Origin: Heliopora coerulea | Taxonomy: Eukaryota > Cnidaria > Anthozoa > Scleralcyonacea > Helioporidae | Direction: 5' to 3' | DNA length: 64,000 nt | Assembly (NCBI GenBank): GCA_030142905.1 | Contig: JASJOG010000453.1 | Coordinates: forward strand, 77,501 to 141,500 | Shown here: positions 1 to 11,783 of the stretch, piece after piece | Position numbering within the stretch: the first letter of the stretch is position 1 | Layout: each line of letters begins with the position of its first letter | Notes under the pieces: generated by a model | What the model was told of the DNA's origin: nothing | The model's database searches: none | Seen by the model: only the letters and a program-made list of their open reading frames with translations | Made by a program: the position numbers and the translations under genes

Positions 1-620
1 TAAACTGTTAAGAAGAGCTGACATATAAGTAGTGTGCATGTGACGTCATGACAGCCATCTTGGATGAACTTTCACAAAAGAATCTCATTAACTTCTATTG
101 TATGCGAAACCAACAAGGCCGCCGTATCAGTGTCTGGTGAATCCTAAGGGATTGGTTGCAACCCACCTGTTAACAAGAATTTGAATCTCCTCAAGGGTTC
201 CGTAGACCTCCAAAAGAGTCTGATGATAATTCAAAATCAAAACGGTCGTTCATTTCTGTCACGAACTCTTGCTGGATCTCTCCACAAAAGTTCGAAACGC
301 TCACAATTCCTCACCCTACTAAATTGGCGTAACACAAATCATTCTTATAACCCCTTTTAACAAGATAAGTTTTCAAATCATCCAAATTCTGATGAAACAC
401 CTCTGACGAATCAGAAACCCTTTTCAGTCTCAATGCTTGGCCATAAGGGATAGCTCTTTTAACATGAGGCGGATGGCAAGATTTATAATTCAAATACTAA
501 TGTGTATCAGTTGATTTATGATACACACTCCCGCTCAAAACACCATCTTCCAACGACACCAAAACATTAAGATATGCAATTTTATCATAACTAATTTCCC
601 AGGTAAATTTTATAGTCACC
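1..620 (-). pseudogene. Penelope-like element relic (RT C-terminal part)
   Basis: Read on the minus strand from about 620 down, the translation gives the thumb/C-terminal part of a Penelope-type reverse transcriptase: a stretch ending YLNVLVSLEDG, then VYHKSTDTH, a TAG where Gln is expected, then YLNYKSCHPPHVKRAIPYG and QALRLKRV. The HPPHVKRAIPYGQALRL block is typical of this family. A further stop follows near 311 and weak similarity continues toward position 1, so the copy is inactive and probably runs off the window. No GIY-YIG endonuclease part is visible here. The family call rests on motif recognition only. Confidence 0.7.
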
Positions 621-1283
621 ATGATATGAGTTTTATATTAATGTCTTATGAAATTCACCTCTTAATACGCTAATTCGTGAAGAAAGTTTGGAAATTTATC
701 TTTCGTAAGCCGAAACAATTGAACTTCTTCACATATGGCGGATCCAGAAGGGAGAAAGGAAATTCATTTTTCAAATTCATGCCAAAATGTGGCATTTTAG
801 AGGAAGAATTTTTTATTCTACTGTCCTTTGCGGTGTTTTTGAATTTTTAAATTTTTTCTGCTCTTTTTCTTTTCTTTGAGATTTTTTCCAATTCTGTTTA
901 AAAATATTCATCAATCTTTTAGCTAGTCAACAAGTTTAATGCTTGTGTTCTATAACGGAACAAAAAGTCACATGATGTAACAAAACAAAAAAGGTAGGGA
1001 CGCGCGTCCAATGCATCCCACCTAAATTCACCCCTGATATCTAATAAAAAAAATAGCTTAAAGTATTAAAATATAAATATGGTATATGAAATTATTTAAA
1101 AGCACAAAATATAAATTAAAGAAAATAAGTGTATAAGTCTTACACAAACCTTAGATTTTAATGCAACGGAGTGGAATGGGGTCATTGTGCCATTACCCGA
1201 ACGGCTTAAGTAGGCAAGGATTAGAGGAACAGAACTTCTACGAGGCTGATGTTTTTCATGCTGTAGCTTGGAGACATACACGG
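621..1283. other. No gene recognised
   Basis: AT-rich sequence. I see no coding exon with usable splice sites, and no signal-peptide exon that could start the Ig gene whose Ig exon begins at 1671. Confidence 0.5.
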
Positions 1284-1379
1284 GTGATCGTTGGACGTTT
1301 GTGAAGCACGAACCTCAGAGAAAAGGGTGCTCAGAAATCACTTTTCTGAGGTTTGAGCTTGACAAACGTCCAACTATCA
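1284..1379. repeat. Short foldback (inverted-repeat) element
   Basis: Two arms of about 40 bases are inverted copies of one another: GTTGGACGTTTGTGAAGC on the left, and its complement with few changes (GACAAACGTCCAACTATC) on the right, around a centre near 1327-1340. It looks like a small MITE or snapback repeat. No flanking duplication was resolved. Confidence 0.6.
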
Positions 1380-1670
1380 TCCAAAAGCTTCTGTTGTTTA
1401 TATCTTGTTTCAAGCCTCACCGTAAAGAAGAATTGTTTATCATGGTACCATGTTCACATATCTTTTCATAACCCTCTGGAGTTCAACAGCTCCAGTTTTA
1501 TGACACCTTAAGTACCATTGGATTTAAAAGAAAGAATGTTGTGTAGGAAGTGCAAAACTAAATGTAAAAAACGAAAAGATTGCTCAACTATCGATCTTTG
1601 CTAAAATCAAGAACGTTTAACTTAATTTACCAATAGCAGTTGACAAGTGTACATCTTATCAAATTTTTAG

Positions 1671-2009
1671 ATCTGCATCCTTCAGTTGAGTTGGAGATTA
1701 TCACCAAGTCTTCTGTACCTGAAAAGAATTTCTCACATGTTACACTGAAGTGCATTGCAAAAGCACCAGTTGACAACTTCAGATTGTACGATCCAGTACT
1801 TCTTTCGCCGAAAACAATTTATTTCTTTTTTAACGAGCACATTTTGCAAACACAAAATTGTCCTCATGGTGGACAAACGTCAGAAAAGATTTGTGATCTC
1901 ACTATTCCAGAGTTTGATGCCAAAAATGTCGGGAAGTACAGCTGCTTTGCAAGAAATGCATATGATTGTACTGTGATGGGAGTGGACTTGGCGAAGAGTG
2001 GATGCATGA
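1671..2009 (+). CDS. Ig-domain exon A (small Ig protein, gene 1)
   Basis: This 339-base exon encodes one Ig-like domain. It follows an acceptor (AAATTTTTAG, ending 1670) and ends at donor GTAAGT (2010). Both introns are phase 1, as usual for shuffled extracellular modules. Canonical Ig cysteines lie in VTLKCIAKAP and GKYSCFARNAYDC. Four more cysteines are present, in QNCPHGG, EKICDL, AYDC and KSGC, so the domain probably has extra disulfides. It is a close paralogue of the exon at 15828-16166: same length, same phases and the same six cysteines. The signal-peptide exon was not found upstream; it may lie outside the window. The next exon is probably 3385-3560. Confidence 0.85.
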
Positions 2010-3384
2010 GTAAGTTTATCTGAAGGGTGGAAATTTGGTGAGAAAAAAGGAAAAGGAAAAGGCGGTTGGATAAGTCGATTTAACGAACCAAAAAATAAAA
2101 ACAAACAAATGAGCAAAAAAATAATCATAAGAACAATCATGTGTGTAAACAAGAATATTGAATTGAAGAATGAAAGACCGAACGAACTAACAAATGAATG
2201 GACGAACAAGTGACCAAACGAAGGAACGAACGAACAGTGTGATAAAAGATGGTAGGCTGAAGAGACGGTAGACAAAGAGGATGGCTGTTAAATAATATGA
2301 TATTAGAAAGAGTTTGTATGAAAAGTAAGAATTAAAGGAAAGAAAGTAGAGAAGGAGGGGGAACAGAGGAAGAAATGAGTAATAAAAATGGCCAGTATAT
2401 TCCAAATTTTTTGGAAATTGTATTTACCGTTATACGCCTGCTTCGAAAATAAGTAACGCTTAGGAAAGTAAACTGTTAATTAATCGATAATTACTGAGGC
2501 ACGCATCATTATTGGATATAATTGGATTTAAGATCTGAAATCTATTTTTTTAACTGAAGGTAAAAAGTAGAACGAAATTGGATAAGCTTTTAAAGCAAGA
2601 CTTTAAGAAATGGTAAGCTGTTAGCTCATTACAAAGAATTTTGATACATACTCGAGACGTAACCCGTTTGTTTTTCTGGATGATATGGCTGATATCTTAT
2701 CTTTACTATTTTACAGGTCTGCGTGGTGTTCAATGGCGTATTCCTATACCATAATGAATGAATAGTTTTGAGTGATGACGAAATAGTTTTTTTAAAGTTT
2801 TTAAAATTCAAATTAGAATGATATAACTTAAGTTTTCATAGCAACTTTTCTTGATACACAATTCTATCGTAAATTTTCAAATTTTCAACGTATGGAGAAC
2901 AAAATTAACTGTAAATTAATCATGTGGTGTGATAATGTTCTTTGAGTTCGATCGTTCTATGTAGTTTTTCAAGTCAAAGCCATATCAAGGTTGTAAGTGA
3001 TCTCTCAGAATGAGCTCATAACATAGACAAAAAACGAAAATTAAAAAGATGAACCGAACAAATTTTCTAGGATTTCATCATATTAATTTTTACCTCTTTT
3101 CCTTTTTTATCCTTTAGTTCCTTTTATAACCATCATTCTCTTAGGCAGCATGAACACCCATAGGGTAAAGAACGAACAGCAATTTTCCAAACTAAACTGA
3201 CAGTTATAGCATGAACGTGTTACTTGTTATTATTAAAAAAAATAATCCAATTTTCCATTTGAAAAGATATGATTATCTCGAATGGTAGAATACGTCTCAT
3301 TTCCTTAACGTCCAAGGTAAATTCCTGGGTTTTGCAATCAAATCATATATTTTGGAAAAAGAGGGTATCTCTCATTATTTGCAG
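2010..3384 (+). other. Intron of Ig gene 1
   Basis: Intron between the Ig exon and the predicted terminal exon, GT at 2010 and AG at 3383-3384. Its first 360 bases are purine-rich on the + strand; the remainder is AT-rich with no recognised gene. Confidence 0.6.
2030..2370 (+). repeat. Purine-rich tract after Ig exon A
   Basis: A/G-rich sequence with GGAAAAGG, GAACGAAC, GAAAGAAAG and GAGAAGGAGGGGG patches begins about 25 bases after the donor site. A comparable tract follows the paralogous Ig exon at 16262-16460, suggesting that intron sequence was included in the duplication. Confidence 0.5.
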
Positions 3385-3560
3385 AGTCCTGTGACCCTAT
3401 GATTAATCGAGAAACATTTTCAAACAACGAAGATCAGGAGCTGGTCAATCGAGAGATATCATTCAGTGGCATAGCCGAAGTGGTTAATTTATATCACAAG
3501 TGGTGCAAACATCGGAGGGATCAAACTCGTTTCCAAATTTTAATTTACTCGAGAGGATAA
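3385..3560 (+). CDS. Terminal exon of small Ig protein gene 1
   Basis: After an acceptor (CTCATTATTTGCAG, ending 3384) the phase-1 frame inherited from exon A stays open for 57 codons to TAA at 3558-3560. It begins SCDPMINRETFSNN and ends FQILIYSRG. The tail is polar and basic (HKWCKHRRDQTR), with two cysteines and no transmembrane segment, so the product would be secreted if a signal peptide precedes it. No database homologue is recognised. The support is phase agreement, a good acceptor and a long open frame. It shows no similarity to the 22-residue tail of the paralogue at 16708. Confidence 0.6.
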
Positions 3561-3954
3561 TGTGTATACTCTTTACACAACATAAAATAATGATTGAAGG
3601 CACCGATACTTATTATTGTTAAATAATGGCACAAAAGAGTGTCTTCTTTCACACTCAATTTTCTGCGTTATGTCATCGAAACTATTCAAAAGTATATCGC
3701 TTTACATAATGACTAACTTCGACTTCGTTGTCAATTGCTTGTGTCGCTTAAGCCGTTCATTCAAGTTTCTTTTTAATTGTAACTAATCAGCAACTTAAGT
3801 GTTTACAATCAGCGTTTTTGTTCAATAGATTCAGTAGACCAAAAGGCTATTTCCGAAATTGGTAGTCACTTTGTGACTAAAGATGAAAAATAGCAATGCT
3901 AAACTACAATTAGACCAATATTCTATTCTTGAAAATCAACAACGCGGTAAATTC
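3561..3954. other. Intergenic, no gene recognised
   Basis: AT-rich spacer between the stop of Ig gene 1 and the orphan signal-peptide exon. No canonical AATAAA was seen close to the stop codon. Confidence 0.5.
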
Positions 3955-4048
3955 ATGCATACATATTTAGTGATTGTAGCCACACTTTCTATGCATTTTT
4001 TTGTTCCCGTTGAAGGCCACAGACTGGTGCTTGAAAGCTCGAAACAAA
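3955..4048 (+). pseudogene. Orphan signal-peptide exon
   Basis: An ATG at 3955 opens MHTYLVIVATLSMHFFVPVEG, a clear signal peptide, followed by HRLVLESSKQ. This resembles the first exon of the small Ig gene at 14525 (a signal peptide ending in RCLLRNPKQG). No canonical GT donor stands where the paralogue has one. Instead the reading continues through ATATCTTTGA, which resembles a U12-type AT-AC donor, and a break before that ATATC would keep phase 1. No Ig exon in the expected phase follows before the LINE at 4.8 kb. It is most likely a decayed duplicate first exon, less likely an alternative first exon. Confidence 0.5.
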
Positions 4049-4810
4049 ATATCTTTGATCAGAGAACACCGCCATACCTGTTCAATCATCGTTCATTGAA
4101 ATTTCTTGACAATTACTCATACGAAAAGACTTCACGGTCACACTAGAATTGACTAAAATTTGGGATGCTTGAGACCTGAGTCCAATGTTAAACGTTCTAA
4201 GAGTTAAACCTAGTTTAAACGAGAAAAGTTTGAATATCTGTTACTTTCTTTCAATTGCATTTGGTTCGACTCTTAAAAATTAATCGTCTGACTTGGGCTT
4301 AGGTTGGTGGTTACTCAGAGGAAGTTCAGTCCGAGATAAGATTGTTGGCGTTTGATCCCCAGGAATGTTTTCATGAGCCTAGGCTGAAATTTTAGCTAGG
4401 CTGATCGGGCTAAGATTTTAATTTGGACTAGGTTGAAATGTATGTAATTAGACCAAAAGTGATCGAAATTTTACAGCTTTATTGATAATTTATCATGTTT
4501 GCAGAGCTTGAATAGGAAGATCTCAATAACTGCTATTACTATACATTCATATTTCATTCTTATTTCTTATTTGTCGACATTCACCACTTAATTCTCAACG
4601 TCCGGGAAGCCGTGACGTCATTTCTGCCAAATTTCATGAATTATTCGACGGAGCTGTCCAAATAAAATTATTGGACGATGATGACGTAACCACTTCAAGG
4701 CCGCAAAAATTACGAAACAGCAAAAATGGTCTGCAATAGTTTGGAACGTTAGTCGCAGGAGTCTTTTTACTGCAAATCTTTTCTTGCATATATCGTTGTT
4801 ATGAATTTAG

Positions 4811-6853
4811 GTTGATGCGAAGGTCGATGGTTTTAACGATTTATTTTTGGCTTGTCTTAATGATTATGCTTCAATTAAGACTGTTAATCTCGAACGTAAA
4901 TCATGTCCTTTTATCACAGAAGATATTAAACAATTAATAGTCACCAGAAATAACCTGCATACGATCGCCCGTCAGAGTGGATCCCTTAGTAACTGGAACG
5001 CTTTCAAACGTCTAAGGTGCAAAGTAACATTAGCTCGTAGGAGAGTAGAGTTTGAATATTGCAATAACCAGATTCTCTCCAACAAGAATAATACTGCTTC
5101 ACTATGGAAAATAATTCGTCGAGCACTACCTCAGAAGTCAAATTCCAATCTTCAGTATACTAAAGATACTTTAGCTTTAGCAGAGGAATTTAATCGTTTC
5201 TTCATATCAGAAGGTGAAAAAGCTTCGACTGCATCAGAAAGATTAGCTGAGATGCATAACTTACGGACAGCACCAGCCGCCCTGATTTCAAGTTCCCACT
5301 ACCTTTCTCATCACGGTAATTTGCTTGAAATCAATCCAGTCCCTTGTTCAGACGTCTATAAGGTAATCACGAATATGTCCAATAACAAATCTCCAGGATA
5401 TGACAAGGTACCAGTCTTGGTCATTAAGGACTGCCTGACCTATATACTACCTGTCATTACTAGTATAATAAACCTCTCATTGGAAACGTCCATCTTTCCA
5501 CGTTCATGGAAGAAGGCTGAGATAGTCCCTCATTCTAAGGAAGGTGACCATGAGGTACCAGCTAACAAAAGACTGATCTCGCTTCTCCCAGTACTATCAA
5601 AGGTTGCTGAGAAGTTAGTATTACAACAATACACCTCTTTTCTTTCAGACAAGAACCGCCTTACCAAACATCAAAGTGGTAATAAGAAAAATCATTCCAC
5701 CGAGACCCTTAACCTATTAGTTACAGATCACCTTTTTAATGCTATAGATGAAAAGAAGGTTACAGTTATGGTATTTATTGATTTAAGCAAGGCATATGAC
5801 AGCATCTGTCACACAACCCTACTAAATAAGATACAGGCTTTAGAAACCTGTACGAACGTTCTAAACTGGTTCCAAAGCTATCTTACAAATAAAGACCAAA
5901 CTACTCGTGTTGGAACATCGATATCTTTCCCGTTAACCGTAACTCATTGAGTTCCACAAGGCTCTATTCTTGGACTTTTGTTATTCGGTCTATATATGAA
6001 TGACTTGCCTGATGTCATTACAAATTGCTTAGTAGAATCCTATGTTGATGATACAAAGCTCTTCATCTCTTTTGCAATCAACGATAAAGTTGATGCCCTA
6101 AGCAAGATTGTTCAAGATCTTAACAGAGTAGCAGAGTGGTGTGGTATTAACAGATTGCTGATCAATCCACAAAAAACAAAATTGATGTCATTTGGCACTA
6201 GACAGCTAATTGGAAGATCGCGTGACATCACTATCCCCTTCCTCGGTAAAGATCTATCTCCTTCGTCTTTTTGTAAAGACCTTGGAATTATAATTGATAG
6301 CAATCTATCATTTAATGAGCATATAGATTATCTATTGTTCTCATTGTTGGGGAAATTGTGTCAAATTAACAGAGTCCGACATTTATTTACCAAAGATGTT
6401 TTCTCAATTGTCTCGAACTCCTTGGTCTTCAGTAAATTATTTTACTGTTCAACAGTGTGGTCGGGAACAACACAACAGAACATTTGCAAACTGCAGTTGT
6501 TACAGAACTTTGCTGCCAGAATATTAACTGGGGAGAGAAAATATGATCATATTTCACCAATTCTTAAAGACCTGAGATGTTTAACAGTAAAGGACATGTT
6601 ACAGCTAAGAGATGTCACCGTGGTTTATAAATGTCAACACGGCCTAGTCCCCGATTACCTTGTATCTAAATTGGTTAAGCGCTCTAACAATCATAATTAT
6701 GACACCAGGCAAAAGGACAATGTTAATATTGAGTTTAGAAGAACATCAACAGCTAAGAGGTCGTTTTTTGACCATGCCCTAAATCTGTGGAATAGATTAA
6801 GCGATGAAACAAAAAATTGTACAAGTATTAATAGTTTTAAACGTTCTGCCTGA
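4811..6853 (+). pseudogene. LINE reverse transcriptase, one in-frame stop
   Basis: One frame runs from about 4811 to the stop at 6851-6853, broken only by TGA at 5948-5950. RT block A is FIDLSKAYDSI, preceded by HQSGNKKNHSTETLNL. Block B follows the stop as VPQGSILG. The catalytic box is YVDDTKLF, usually YADD in this family. The C-terminal part has CKDLGIIIDSNLSFNEHI, LQLLQNFAARILTG and the closing LNLWNRLSDETKN. The stop falls where an Arg or Gln codon before VPQG is usual and could come from one C-to-T change, so the copy is inactive but young-looking. Confidence 0.85.
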
Positions 6854-7036
6854 AGAGAACTATGGGACCATTTATAATTTTTCTTCTCCTGTTCTTTTTA
6901 GCAGTTCATGTAGTTCAGACTCTTGTAGTTAGCTATTTTTCTTTTTATCTCCTACCTGTTGTAAATTAGTATTGAAAACCCCTTTTGGGATATACTAATA
7001 AATTTATTGTATTGTATCGTATTGTATTGTATAAAA
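4811..7036 (+). mobile_element. 5'-truncated CR1/L2-like LINE
   Basis: Non-LTR retrotransposon retaining the region between endonuclease and RT, the RT, the C-terminal domain and the 3' end. The 5' part with the endonuclease is missing, as expected for 5' truncation during target-primed reverse transcription. The 3' end runs into short TATTG repeats (about 7004-7036), a tail type common in L2/CR1-like elements. No target-site duplication was resolved. Confidence 0.8.
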
Positions 7037-7064
7037 CAATTATGGGATTCGACTTACGTATAGA

Positions 7065-7157
7065 ATCAAGAATTATCCAGGCCTCAGTCAATGTTATCCG
7101 CCTCAGCCTTCGGCTTCGGCAGATAACATTGACCTCGCTCTGGATTATTCTTGATAT
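7065..7157. repeat. Foldback element
   Basis: Near-perfect inverted arms: ATCAAGAATTATCCAG and AGTCAATGTTATC on the left are repeated inverted as GATAACATTGACC and CTGGATTATTCTTGAT on the right, with a short CTTCGGCTTCGG loop. It lies 28 bases beyond the LINE tail. A second small hairpin (TCCAATAATCGTTTATTGGA) follows at about 7170-7189. Confidence 0.7.
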
Positions 7158-7189
7158 CATGTTCAGCCTCGTCCAATAATCGTTTATTG

Positions 7190-8709
7190 GACCTGGGACG
7201 AAGTTGACCGCCGTATCATAGTCTTTTTGATACTGAGACCATAAACCGGATCGTAAAGGACCATACGTTTTTTCTTCAGGTTTTCAGCCATACCAAATCG
7301 ACAAAATCAATCGACCAAGCTAAATCTCAAATTTGTTAGTTGCAATATATTGTTTTAAAAAACGATCAAGCCCGCGAGCAAAAGGAGCTTCGTCTCTCCT
7401 CCGCCTCCTACAGCCCTCAAGGGAACAGTTTCAGCGCGATAAAAGGAGCAGTCTCAGCAGACTCCCTCACACACTTGTCCAACCCGGACGTGGGCTTTAA
7501 GATTTGGTGTGTGTTGCTTTTTGCTGTATATTCGTAGAAAAGTCTCACTGCCTTTCGTAAGATATATTTTCACGGGATATCTATGCAGATATCATGTATG
7601 CTGAGTGATCTGATCTAGAAAATCTCAAAAACAAACGGTCATTCGCGAGTCAATCTCTATGAATTGTTGGCAAAGATTATATGTGTAAATACAACCATCC
7701 GAATGACGTTCCATGCGGACAGCGTACACAAAGACTCCTCTGATAGATAAATGGAGCCAAATGTAAGGACAGATACTCGGAGATCACACAACTAAGTTAG
7801 CGAAAAACTTAACTTTTTGTAAGGCTTGATTCAACTAGTGGATTTCTAGTCCGACGATCGAACGACTGAACTATAAGAGGCTGTTCATATTAGTCATTTG
7901 ACCCGAATTTCGTTTCGCCTCCTGTCTCTTTTATCAGTCCACAGTTAAATGAATTCCGCCCGTTGTGTTTGTTAAGTTTGAGTTTGAGAATGATAACACC
8001 CACGCAGCCCATCCTGATCTAAGTATTTTAATATTCTGCATTTTATAGTCTAGCAACTTGTTAAGTAAATGTTGTATACCGTGACAGTGGTGTGTAAGCG
8101 ATATATCTACCTGAGGGGAAAATCGGTGTCGCTTGAATATCGCTTAAACACCAAGGCCAAGATATATAACCGACTTCTACGGGTTAATCAATGGTTACGA
8201 GTGTGATAAAGGATTCAACATCGTGGGTGAAGTTTAACGGTTCCGAGTGGCTGTTTAAGCTACACGAGCGTTGTTAAATCCTCAATTGCACGAGTGAACA
8301 TTGATTAACCACCTTAACTCATGACTCACCAACAATGAAATGGGCTGTTTTTCCTTCATTTTAAGGTCCAAGAGACGTTGGTCGTTACAAATTAAAATAT
8401 TCACTCATCAGCATGCGATAAGCTATTTATCTCACTGTTTTTAAGAGAGCAGTGTGATAAGTGGTTATCACACTCTTTTGAAAGGTTATCCCACTCCTGA
8501 ATACTAATGAGTAGAATAAAAGATTTAATGTTTCTGTTGAAATAATGAATTGTGGGTGTGGCATGAGACAAGTATCGTCGTCGATGAAGTTTCAAGAGAA
8601 GTCGTTTACTTGCCGAGAAACAATTAGAAAAGGCAAGATTTTGTAAGAAAGTACATGAATGCCTTAATGAGGTTGATAAGTTATTTGCCTACCTCGGGGA
8701 ACAAGAGAA
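7190..8709. other. No gene recognised
   Basis: Intergenic sequence without recognisable exon, RNA gene or transposase. Confidence 0.5.
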
Positions 8710-8797
8710 ACTAAGATGTAAGTGGTATGAGGTTTGAAGCGTTGGAAAAATGCAAATTGATGACGATTGGTAGTGGCGGTGCTATTATCGAATTTAT
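8710..8797 (+). repeat. Direct repeat, copy 1
   Basis: Begins CTAAGATGTAAGTGGTATGA and matches 9121-9208 at roughly four bases in five by eye, through to a shared CGAATTT end. The 320 bases between contain palindromic AGGGCTGG/CCAGCCCT motifs. Confidence 0.6.
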
Positions 8798-9120
8798 TAG
8801 TAGAGAACAAAAGGAACTGTAGGAGTGTTTATATGGAGACAAGCCAGCCCTCTTGGTAGGGCTAGCCCTAGTAAGAGGGCTGGATTTCACCTCGCTTTTG
8901 CATGGGAATTTTCTGAGTCTTTTAACAAGGCTGGACCTAGTACACATGCGTTATAGGTGGGCCAATGGCAAATTTCCAGCCCTTCTAGGCGAGATCTCGA
9001 TTAGGAGGGCTGGCCCTCCTTACATGTAAACGTCAACAAATTTTACAAGGGATTCCACAGGGAGGTGAAGCAAAAAGGGCCAGTCTTAATAGGAGGGCAA
9101 ACTCGCTTCAATGTAAACAA

Positions 9121-9208
9121 ACTGAGATATAAGTGGTATGAGGTATGAAGCACTGGGATGATGCGGATTGATGAAAATTGGTAATGGCGATACTACTAAC
9201 GAATTTGT
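9121..9208 (+). repeat. Direct repeat, copy 2
   Basis: Second copy of the 8710-8797 sequence, beginning ACTGAGATATAAGTGGTATG, about 410 bases downstream in the same orientation. Too short and too close to be called LTRs. Confidence 0.6.
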
Positions 9209-11265
9209 TCGTATCCCTTTTATTTCATTCACCCTTTACCGACCGATTATTTTTGAGGTGTTTTGGGTCAATCCACTTAGAATGCAATTCTGAACGATTT
9301 CTTTAGTGAACACCGAGAGGAGCGTCTGCCATGAGAGGATGTGGGACTATACTGCGGGTATATAGCATAAAGAAACGCACCCATACACTTGGAGCCCACG
9401 CGGGAGTGGACCGCGGTGGGAGGGAGGAAGCAGAGACTCTGCTACCGTGAACTTGCTGTCCCCGTGAGGTTGGCAGGGGTAAGGAACAGAGACAGGGACT
9501 CCTCTTGGTCGCTTTTTTTATACGTTTTCTAACAATGTTATATCTAAAAAAAATTGAAATTGCCCGTTTTTGCTTGATTTGTAGATTTGGCATGTTTGAA
9601 AACCCGAACAACCAAAGTAGAGTCTTTTATAACCTTATATATGGGTAAACAGTTAATTAGTATAATCTAATTAGACAATGGTGGTAAGTCGTAATGTGTT
9701 CTTTTTGTTTCTTGGACTTTTAATTATTCCTTGAATAGAAGATATTCATGAACTATAGCGTATAAAAGCCTCATGTAATCGCCCAAAAAATGAAATAAGG
9801 ATTTTCCTTCCCGGTTATAAAGTTGACGGACGCTTGGGAGCTATATGCAAAATATCAAACAACAAAAAAAGGTAACTAGAGGTTATAGAGTAGGTTCACT
9901 TTTGATTTCATACAAAGCCAAAGAAAAAATTTTCAACGAAATCAGCAATTGTTGGGTGCCAGTCAGCCGGGCTGATATTTTCCCATATTATGCGCTCCTC
10001 AATCTCTATGAAAGTCAGCCATGCGTATAATGATGGGAAATTAAATTTATTTTTTAAATATGAACGTAAAAAATGCATGCACCAAAGGAATCTTTGAATT
10101 TCTGAGCCACAAGGAGAGTCAGTATACAAATAAAAGACAATGACTGCACGAGGATTTGGAAACAGAAAAAAAATGTTGAGAAAAATATAGAATTGCAAAC
10201 AGTTGTCAAACTACAACTAAAGAATATCTTTCTATTTAAATGTCTCCACTTGATTGAAGGGCGTGGATCCAGAGAGGAGCTGGCGCCAAATGGCTACGTT
10301 CTCCCCCTCCAAAAGCTGAAAATATTTAACACGCTCATGTACAAATGAGGGGGAGTAGGATTCATCAACACTCGCGCCTCCAAACATCTAGAAAACTTCC
10401 CCCCAAGTTCTTTGCTACGGTTGTTTGTCAAGAACATGACCAAGTGCTGAGGGTTGGTACCTCAACCCACCACGAGTTGTAAGTAATTTTGAAATTGTCT
10501 GAGATAACTCGGAATTGAATTTTAAGTTGAAACACTTTCGTTTAGATTTTCACATTTTTGTCTACATAATCACTTCTTAAATATAATTCAATAGACTGTC
10601 TTCTTCAAACTCCTTGACAGAGTAAATTTGCTGCCTGTTTTACCTTCCCTTCTTTTTAAATTGCTAATGATATTACATTAAAAGTTTTCGTTAATAATGC
10701 CTATACTTCTGTTTAGCCCCTCCCCCTTGTCGACTTTTGTCCTTGCGTTGAGGAACTTCTGACGCCACCTGAAAGGAATAATAGACATTAAAATTATGAA
10801 TAATGGAGCAAAACTTCTCGTTTGATACTTTGTAAAAATCACCCGAGAAGCCTGGCGGATATCGAACTCATAATACTGGGAATATTGTTGCGTGCTCAAG
10901 AAACCAAATTGCTAATGTCCTTTCCAGGAGGGTGGCCATAAGCACAGTTATTTAATTTTATGGTTATTTTCTCTGCCACGCACAGTATTGATTGTTACGT
11001 GGGTGGGGCTTTATTATAGCTTTCTTTAAATTTCCTTTAAAATAAACATGTTAACTCTATAGGGTTGAGGGGGGGTGCGTGTGTTTGATATCGTATGTCT
11101 TTAAATGGTCATTATCTCTAGAAACAACAGCAAAAGTTCATAGTAAGACGAAGTTTGTATTACAAATCTATTCTACAAATAGTTCCAGAAATCTTTTTTA
11201 AACATCATTAAAATAATAAAAACTAGGTATCGTTTTAACCATTTCTGGTTCAAAGCGTGTCCTTT

Positions 11266-11318
11266 TGACGAGTAAAATTGCCTGGCGTTAGTCAGGGTAA
11301 AATTAAAAAGTCAGGACC
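11266..11318 (+). repeat. Dispersed repeat copy 1
   Basis: TGACGAGTAAAATTGCCTGG, then GCGTTAGTCAGGGTAAAATT. Matches 11723-11783 and, inverted, 41180-41221. Confidence 0.6.
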
Positions 11319-11722
11319 GAATAGTGTTTATCGTTAGAATAAATAACTTGACCTACACTCGAGCATTTGCATTATTCTTACTCCACTCACGGAAATAAGC
11401 AAGAAAATGATCAACTATTGGCAGCCAACGTTTTATCTATCGTAGATAAAGTACTTCGCAAGAATTCTGTTATCTTTCGACTAAACCTTTAATTTGTGAA
11501 CAAAATAGTACTGTGCTCAAAAATTTATAATTAGTCAAATAAACCAGAACAGCGATAGCGCATTTAAAAATAGCTTAGATTTTAGAATTTTGTTAAACTA
11601 GATATGGTTGTCGTTGTAATGAGGTCCAAACGTTTTTAGACTTTATTTCCCTTTGAAACCCTTGCAATCCCTTGTAGCGAGTTCCTTCGCGTTTGGCCCT
11701 TTCCTGTCCTAGACATCTCTCC

Positions 11723-11783
11723 TTGACGAGTAAAATCGTCTGGCGTTAAACAGAGTAAAATTAAAAAATTTGGTATGGACCGG
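11723..11783 (+). repeat. Dispersed repeat copy 2
   Basis: TTGACGAGTAAAATCGTCTG, then GCGTTAAACAGAGTAAAATT, the same repeat as at 11266, about 455 bases further along and in the same orientation. Confidence 0.6.

Noticed and set aside
1880..2405. Hydrophobic minus-strand frames after Ig exon A
   Set aside because: Antisense of the Ig exon and of the purine-rich intron tract; composition artefact.
4811..7036. LTR retrotransposon
   Set aside because: No LTRs, and the RT blocks and C-terminal domain are those of non-LTR CR1/L2-like elements.
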